64,000 bases of DNA from Bradysia coprophila (taxonomy: Eukaryota > Arthropoda > Insecta > Diptera > Sciaridae), in the NCBI RefSeq assembly GCF_014529535.1, contig NW_023503340.1, positions 496,001 through 560,000 of the forward strand, in the 5' to 3' direction. The notes beneath the pieces were generated by a model, which was not told the origin of the DNA, searched no databases, and saw nothing but the letters and a program-made list of their open reading frames with translations. A program made the position numbers and the translations under genes. Positions 57,101-64,000 of the stretch are shown here, one piece after another (within the stretch, counting starts at the first letter, position 1; each line of letters starts with the position of its first letter).

Positions 57101-60100
57101 CGTTACATTATTTTCAAATTCGATATCTTTAGATCCCAGGCTCATGAACAATTTTATGAACAACTACGCCAACGTCTCATCAATTTTAAATGACTTTCTC
57201 ATCCGTTAAATGTCTACAAAAGAATATGTGTTTTTCCATTCTAGATCTTCACGATCAAACAGCTACTTGCTAAAGTGATTGGCCTGATAATCTGGCCAGC
57301 CTTCTTGTACATGTTCTTCTTCTACATTCACTTAACCGTTTTGAATAAAAGCGGCAACGGCGATGGATTTTACAGCTCCGCATTCCAATCGTGTTTGATT
57401 GGTAATTCCTTGCACAATGCTAGCATGCCCAGACAAGTTGCGTATGGAGCGGTTCTAACTCTAAAAAATCATAAAACCGGCGGTGGATATTTACATTCAC
57501 ATTATCATCTGTATCCGAAGGAAGTTGGCGCTCGTCAGCAACAGGTTGGGCGATTTTTTTTATGTCTGAAGAGTGACACAGAAGTGACCTTTCATTTCTT
57601 TGTCCGGCAGATTACCACCTACACTCACAAAGACGAAAACAATAAGTGGTTGATAAAGCCGTACAACAAGGACGCGCCAGATGATGTCCGAATTCTGAAA
57701 AATGGCGACCTTGTTCGACTGGAGCACACTCAGACGAAGAGGAACTTACATTCTCATCGAGAAACCGCACCGCTAACCAAAAAACATTTTCAAGTGACGG
57801 GCTACGGAGAGGTATTTACGTCCGTATTGTGCCTGGTAAATTTGTGATGCTGAAATTGCGTTTCAGAACGGCACTGGTGATGCAAACGATATTTGGAAAG
57901 TGATGGTTGTTGGCGGAAAGGATGGTGAAGAGGTCTTAACCGTCACCAGTAAACTGTTTTTCGTACATTATCTGCAAAATTGTGTCCTGACGACCAGCGG
58001 GAAACAATTGCCGAAATGGGGATTTGAGCAGCAAGAAGTGTCCTGCAATCCAAATATTCGCGATACGAATGCCTTGTGGAACGTCGAGGATAACGTTTAT
58101 GCGAACTGTGAGTCGACAATTTGGTCACGTTTGACGACACAGTCGTTTGATAAAATTCAAAATTTTCAATTTCAGTACCAAACGTCAGTTTCGAGGTCTA
58201 TGCACCAGGATTCCTGTCAAGATTCTTGGAATCACATGCGGTCATGTTCCAGGGAAATGCCGGCCTGAAGCCGAAAGAAGGCGAAGTAACCAGTCGACCA
58301 TGGCAGTGGCCAATTAATTACAAGGTGAAATCCTAACAGCCGCACCGAACGAGCCTCAACAAAATTTCTGCTTACAGGGACAATTTTTCTCGGGCAGTTC
58401 GTACAGAGTGTACCTGTTGGGAAATCCAATAATTTGGTGGAGTAATCTGGTTTTTCTGGCATTGTTCTTGATCGTCTTTTTCATTTCGTGCGTTCGTGTG
58501 CAACGGAATTATGAGAGCGTAGGTAAGTACCGAAATGATGAGTCGTGTTCATATTTCTGATAAATTGGGAGGGACTCTTTAAACTTTTAAACTTCGCAAA
58601 AATCGAGAGATAATGTGACCCAAAACTGTGTATCCAATCTGCGAGAGCGAATGATTCGAAAAGATTGATCTCGATGAAAACTTGGATTAAACCGAGCGAA
58701 TTGTGCCACCGCAGGATCGCCATGTAGAGCTTAATTAAAACACACGTCTATTTCTCTTCACTGTTCGTTATCGATTAACTTTTATTGACACAAGTAATTA
58801 TGAGCTCGGTGAGTAATTACAGTTTCTCTCATTATACTCCCATGGCTCGGAAGTATAGTGCATTACAAATATTTGCACTACATGCTTCACTCAGAATTCC
58901 AAATCATTTCCCTTTCTTGCGTTGACTCACCCCTTGTACAACGCGTACAAAAGGCCAAACTTTCATGCGCATTAATATGAAATAATAACTCGGATGATAA
59001 TTCGATAGAACTTGCTGTACAATTCGTCAATTATAAACAAAGTGATGCAGTTTCCAACACTTGATTGAATTTACCTCTTAGTTTCATTATCACATTTATG
59101 TCCCGGACATGGTCATTATTTTGTGGAACAAAAAAAAATATTTTCTCCCATTTTATGTGAAAATTGTAGCTTTTATAAGTTCCATGCTGTGTGCTGCGAA
59201 TCGTCTATAATTATGTATCGTTCACAAAAGTTTTTCAATTTTGTCGGAAAGTTTGGTTTGCCCAGAATTGCACACATCATATCACAACACAACTAACAAG
59301 TTCTTGTTGTTTGGCCGATTTTTCCCCCGTTTATTTTTTGTTTTGTTGTCGTTTTTTTTCCTCATCTTCTTTAATTTTCTTTATTTACACTCGGTGAAGA
59401 TGTTTCGCTGAAGCGATTACGCTAGCCGACATTTCGTCGGATATATATTTGTTTTGCAACATCGAAACATCGAAGCACACAAATATTATGCTGAAAACAA
59501 ACCTATGGCCATAACAAAAAAATAAAATAAAAAGTTGATTCGAAGAATGATTCGGTAGTATGGCCTACGAGACGAGCGCATTTTCAACTTTATTTTATTT
59601 CCGTTTTGTATAGAATTTTATCGTAATTTATGTTGCACACATAACTTTTCCATGTGAAAATTGGAGAACAAAAAAAAAGCCTCCGAACTTCCTCTATCGT
59701 TCGAAATGAACGTAAAATTTATTTATATTTGTGAACATTGTATTCATTTCCCTATTATATAGGAAAATATTTTGTTCGAAAATTCGAAATGCAAAAACTC
59801 TTAACATACGAAACGTGGAAACGTTATTCGAAATCGGTCTTATACGGAATGTAATTTAGTTATAAAAAGACTTCCGGTTTTTCTTTGCCATTTTTTCGAT
59901 ATGATTTTCCTTTTTTGAAAACGTTTTCCATAATCTTTAGTCCTGATTTCCATTTACGCCGTTTTGCCTCCGTTTAGCTAATCCACGTCTCCTTAGACCC
60001 GTACGAAGTACTGGGGTCTTATGCGTTTACGCATACGTCCGTAACACGTCGAATTGGACTCCCTGAGTAAGGGGAAACCTATTGTGGTTGTCTAGAGATG

Positions 60101-63100
60101 CCAAATCAGTGAAAAAAAAATGTCCGTCTGTCCGTCTGCACAATAACTTGAGTAAAACGAATCCGATTTTGAAAATTCTTTTTTTTCCTGTTTGGTAATG
60201 TCAAAAGACAGGCTAAGTTCGAAGATGAGTGATTTTGGATCGACCCCTCCCGAGCTGTGGCCCAATAAGTGCTTTACGGTTTTTCGAAGATATCTCCGGA
60301 CATTTAAACGTTAAACTTGTAAGTGATACGTCAAATAAAAGGTATTTACAACACCGATCGACAAAAAAAAAGTTTATGGAAATCGGATGACCGACTCGTG
60401 AGTTAGACCCCTTGGTATGAACTAGGTAAAGGGCGCCAAGCAGTTTTTGCTTGTAGGTCGGCCACATTTGAACATATTTCGTCTGTTTTAGCTTTATTAG
60501 ATAGGTATTGACCGTACCAATCAGGGAAAACAAAGTTTTTGAAATTATGTTCTCCGGAGCGTGAGCTAGGTCTCTTGGAGTGAGCTCTTATCTGGCTACT
60601 CGGCCGTACAGTGAACGTGGAGTATATTGTCAATATCTCGAGTAAATTTTGACCGAATTTCATGATTTTTTTTGTTTGAAAGGTATTAACAAATGTAAAG
60701 CGTCGGTACTATTTCCGGTCTCCTAACAAAATGGCTGCCGGCGGCCATATTGGATTTTATTAAAAGTGATATAAAGTGGCAAAAATGATGCTTAGAGAGT
60801 TTCTGTTAACATGGAAATAATGTGTTAAGTGTGAGGGGTTTCGGGGATTCCATATATGGACATCTATATATACCTATATACAGCTATATTGAGCTATATA
60901 CAGGCATATAGAGCTATATAATAGCACATTCCTCTGTGAAATGTTTATTTATAGGAAAATATAGTTAAATATAGCGGTACATAGCTGTTTAAATAGGAAT
61001 TTATGAAAGTTGACTTCGTACGGGGCTGTCTATATTGCCTCCGGCAATTTATTTGTATATGCTAACAAGGCAAAGAAAGATAATGTAAGTGATTTTAAAG
61101 GGCGAATAGCTTTTCAGTAGAGAATGAAGTAAAAGAAATGAAGAGTTTCACAGTAAAGGCTTTTGATACGAATAGGTGTTTCGTACGGGTCGGCGTTAGC
61201 TATGTTTTAATTGTTTTAAAAGTAAACGGATAGCAAACGGAGCGTAAACGGAATAAGTCTTAAGCCTTGATTTCCACTTATCAAAAAAGTAATTCGTGTG
61301 AGAGCCGTGAGAGAGCCAGCTGTCAAGTAAACAAAGCAAAAACTGGAAAAATTCAATTTTGTCTCTCACACGGAGTAATTTTTTGGTAAGTGGAAATCAA
61401 GCCTTAACCTGCAAAATTAATAGTGAAACGTTTACCATTCACAACAGAACGTCCACGTCCAGTACGTCCTATAAGCCATTTTGCAACATGCTCTTTTACA
61501 ACTTCCCCAACTTTGAAGACCTCCTTCTTGTCAAATTCCACACGTTCCTGTTTCACCTCACACTCACTAGAAAATTTTATAGAATATGAAGTAGTTGATT
61601 TGTCATTTACTCTTCATCCACTCAAATCTCTAAGATCAGCACGTCGATTAAACTCACGCCGTAAGTGTGCCTTAAATTTGAATTTCAAGTGAAAGAGTCG
61701 ATGAAAAAATGAACAGAATATTTCAACGCTTCCTTGTATGAAAATGACGCACTTACGGCGTGAATTACAGATTCTCTTTTCTTTTATGAATGTCACCAGA
61801 GAGTTGAGTTATCTCTATCGTTAGAGCGTTGCCTATGGGCTAGATTGTCCTAATCCTATTTTAGCAATATTTTACAGTGAGTACTTCTCTGAAACCATTG
61901 AACAGCTGGCAGCACTGAAAGGTCTCTCAATAAATGGACCTCAGTGCTGCCAGCCCTTTAAAATGAGGGAGAAAGTTGGAAATTCATTTCGAGTGTGTTG
62001 TTTGTGGCGAGAGCGTAGCGAGGGTCACAAGACAACGAGAAAATTATAATTTTCAATTTTTTTTAACACAATGTTTTTTACAACAAAGGCTCCCGGTGTT
62101 TAGCTGAGGTGCGTTGTGAAAATAAATCTAAAATCTACTTATCTCAGGTCTAAAACCACCGACGTTGTTAAAATAAACAGAACGCGCAAGAGAGAAAATT
62201 GGGAAGATTAACCAGCGAAAGCAAGAGATCTACGCCTTTTAGAAAGTTCTAAGAATTATATCTGATACTGATGGTCTACTTGCATTGCTATATGATTCGT
62301 CTACCGTTCCACATGAACGTTTCTATAGAATGAGAACTATGGTTAGTCTATGCTCAAGTCTTGAGGTCACTTCCATATGACATTCGAGATTTTGGGTATT
62401 ACTAAAAACGTTGAACGTCAATTGAGACTAACATTTTTTTTAAGAAATCCTTATCGTTGAATTTTTGAAAGTGTTTTTAAGTAATTTGAGACCCCCTCCA
62501 TAACACCATTCATTTCCATCCTCACGAACATCCCGCTCTGAATAACCAATTACAATGCTAATTTCCTTCAGACCGAACACACGTTGGTAAATATTGAAAA
62601 TCTTGTTCCTTGAGTTTATTTACAGGCCGTTGTAGGTCTTTCCCATTAGCGGTATTGTATTGTCTCTTCAGGGAATATCACAATCGATTTTCATAATTGC
62701 TATGACTGCTATTTCAATACACACAAGTATAAACACTACACAGTACAGCCATACATGCATGCGCTCAATTATATATATGGACGAAGTACGAACATAATAT
62801 TCATACTGCAGATTTTTCAACAAATCCACGAAAAAAATTATTATAAAAAATTGAAAAGTGAATGCCTTTTGAACGAAACTGGTGCAAATCCCTCTCATAT
62901 AATCGATTAAACAAAAAAACAAAACTCCAATTTTAAAACAAATAAATCAACAAACCGCTTTTGTTACAGAAAACAATGAAAAGTGGATACCATTACGTGC
63001 CTCCTTGTGGCTGTTCAGCGGTTGGATACTACATTATTTACCGTTTTGGGCGATGGGACGAGTGCTGTATTTTCATCATTACTTTCCCGCTCTGATATTC

Positions 63101-63116
63101 AATTCAATGTTGACAG
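54145..63116 (+). CDS. POMT2: Protein O-mannosyltransferase 2 (partial at both ends)
   Basis: Eleven exons are read: 54145-54231, 54299-54383, 54452-54555, 54617-54725, 54790-55064, 57245-57544, 57611-57811, 57867-58107, 58176-58324, 58378-58522 and 62970-63116. They keep one frame. The first luminal loop has the essential Asp-Glu ([15 protein letters not shown]) and [11 protein letters not shown]. Several transmembrane stretches follow, then MIR repeats ([23 protein letters not shown]). The late segment [20 protein letters not shown] is closer to POMT2 than POMT1. The enzyme works with POMT1 in the ER to mannosylate Ser/Thr of proteins such as dystroglycan; the fly gene is twisted. The exon with the start codon and the C-terminal exon(s) were not found, the latter lying beyond the window. 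Two long introns hold transposon material. Confidence 0.93.
56045..57090 (-). mobile_element. 5'-truncated non-LTR retrotransposon (Jockey-like) in POMT2 intron
   Basis: Three minus-strand frames (57086-56799, 56802-56359, 56374-56045) form the C-terminal part of a reverse transcriptase ORF broken by frameshifts. Signs: [14 protein letters not shown] (thumb region), [14 protein letters not shown], a long helical region with YASPVWYKS, and a terminal Cys/His motif in [20 protein letters not shown]. The catalytic YxDD box is missing, so the copy is dead. It lies antisense to POMT2 in intron 55065-57244. Confidence 0.87.
58523..59995. other. POMT2 long intron, left part
   Basis: Start of the 4.4-kb intron between the exons at 58378 and 62970. 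AT-rich with no gene recognised. Confidence 0.5.
59996..61192. repeat. CCCGTACGAA interspersed repeat, copy C
   Basis: About 1.2 kb, bounded like copy A by GACCCGTACGAA and TTCGTACGGGTC. It is very similar to 21363-22494 along its length. The (CCGT)n tract is shorter here (60122-60137). A further 65 bp (about 61076-61150) near the right end is absent from copy A. The TTCGTACGGGGC plus ATTGCCTCCGGCAAT mini-hairpin is at 61015-61048. Confidence 0.87.
61264..61403. mobile_element. 140-bp TTAA-flanked MITE (piggyBac-like)
   Basis: Inverted ends GCCTTGATTTCCACTTA and TAAGTGGAAATCAAGCC extend through GTGTGAGAG/CTCTCACAC. TTAA flanks each side (61260-61263 and 61404-61407). TTAA targeting is characteristic of piggyBac-type transposition; assignment is inference. 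Confidence 0.78.
61404..62969. other. POMT2 long intron, right part
   Basis: Contains an inverted pair CACGCCGTAAGTG (61654-61666) and CACTTACGGCGTG (61749-61761), and a hairpin at 61906-61953 (CTGGCAGCACTGA and inverse). Nothing else recognised. Confidence 0.5.
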
Positions 63117-64000
63117 GTAAGCCATTCTTTTCAATCCTCCAACCGTAGAATAAAGAAGCAGGTTCTCTCTCTCCTATTCGAATTACACTTTGAGTAATTC
63201 ATTTCAATCCGATCAACACCAAAAACAAAAACACTTCGGGATTATATGGTTTTATGACCTAAAATTCCGGCCATATACACAGAGCTCTTTTAATTTTTTT
63301 TTTTTAAAGAACTTTCTTTGAACCGAAAAAAAGTTTAGGAAAAATTGGAGCGTGTCGTTGAAAGTTTTTTATTTTTATTCAAACACACAATGTGTATGTG
63401 TGTTCTGAGTGCATATGTGCAGCACAAAGTGAATAGCATATCTTATACGCTTTAGTACAGAACAATAACATCCCGTTTGGTCCCATACAGTGTACCTATG
63501 GTTTTTAGGATTGATATATTCTGTGAATCCCCGTCATGACCTAGCGATTTCAAAATCCCCGTATGAAGTGGAAGTTTCATGAATGGAGCGGCCCAGAGAA
63601 TATGTCACTTGAATTCTATTTACACTACCGACAACTGTTTGTCCAGACACTCTCGGCTCTAGGACTACATAACCCCGGACAAAATAACTCCGGACAAAAT
63701 AACCCGGACAAAATAACTCCCGGACAAAATATCCCCTGCAAAGTTGATGATGACCTGCAAGGGGGGATACTCCCCCCTTGACCCCCCTTAGCGGGGGCTG
63801 CCGTCCCTCGACCCGACTTTTTTATTTTTCCTTATTCTTCACGGCCTGCGGCGCTGACACTTTTGTCAAAATCATGATCGTATTCGCATCTGCGATTTTG
63901 TTATGATGTGTATCGACTAAATTCCAGTACGATCTGAGTCAATTACAGTCGAATTTGCTCAATATAGTCAATATACTCGAGTATAGTCAATACACTCGTA
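63117..64000. repeat. POMT2 intron with GGACAAAATAACTCC minisatellite and GC-rich repeat
   Basis: At 63674-63735 about four copies of a 15-18 bp unit CCGGACAAAATAACTCC run together. They are followed at 63745-63855 by the inverse of the GC-rich GGCGGCAGCCCC family seen at 29502-29715, ending CACGGCCTGCGGCGC. The POMT2 donor is at 63117; the final exon is not seen before 64000. Confidence 0.75.

Overview
The window is nuclear DNA from an animal, most likely an insect and plausibly a nematoceran fly (inference). Genes are split by short GT-AG introns, intergenic DNA is AT-rich, and MITE-like elements with visible target-site duplications are dense. POMT2, a ZNFX1-like helicase and Cys-loop receptor genes are all animal genes. 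I rebuilt exon joins by hand; every multi-exon model stays open and in phase, but none was checked against RNA.

Layout. 1-2043 (-): 5' part of a multidomain RNA-repair enzyme (2H phosphoesterase, DSP phosphatase, polynucleotide kinase, start of an RNA ligase), cut by the window edge. 4855-5720 (-): dienelactone hydrolase. 6.5-11.8 kb: nested transposons, with a 4.6-kb foldback element holding a hAT-type element that holds a palindrome and a tRNA-like relic. 13040-19319 (-): acidic single-pass membrane protein; its first intron carries an ORF relic split by a MULE-like MITE. 21.4-26.0 kb: repeats ending in a CCCGTACGAA motif, plus hAT-like and mariner-like MITEs. 26415-27451 (+): nicotinic-receptor-type ligand-binding domain with no visible membrane part. 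29-30 kb: foldback element with a GC-rich insert. 31.1 kb (-) and 36.1 kb (+): two tiny genes with Met-Gly-Cys type N-termini. 37.7-40 kb: palindromes and low-complexity DNA. 40415-42398 (+): complete GluCl/GlyR-like channel gene. 42602-44678: hAT-like element with a nested MITE. 46465-51110 (-): ZNFX1-like SF1 helicase. 51.7-53.1 kb: hairpins, minisatellite and a promoter-like tandem repeat. 54145-63116 (+): POMT2, open at both ends, with a retrotransposon fragment and repeats in its introns.

The genes do not form one pathway. Two concern RNA (repair enzyme, ZNFX1-like helicase) but lie 44 kb apart. Two are Cys-loop receptor relatives 14 kb apart on one strand. The best candidates for something undescribed are the four-activity RNA-repair protein and the ligand-binding-domain-only receptor. 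The best structural result is a set of at least six elements whose 8-bp target duplications can be read directly.
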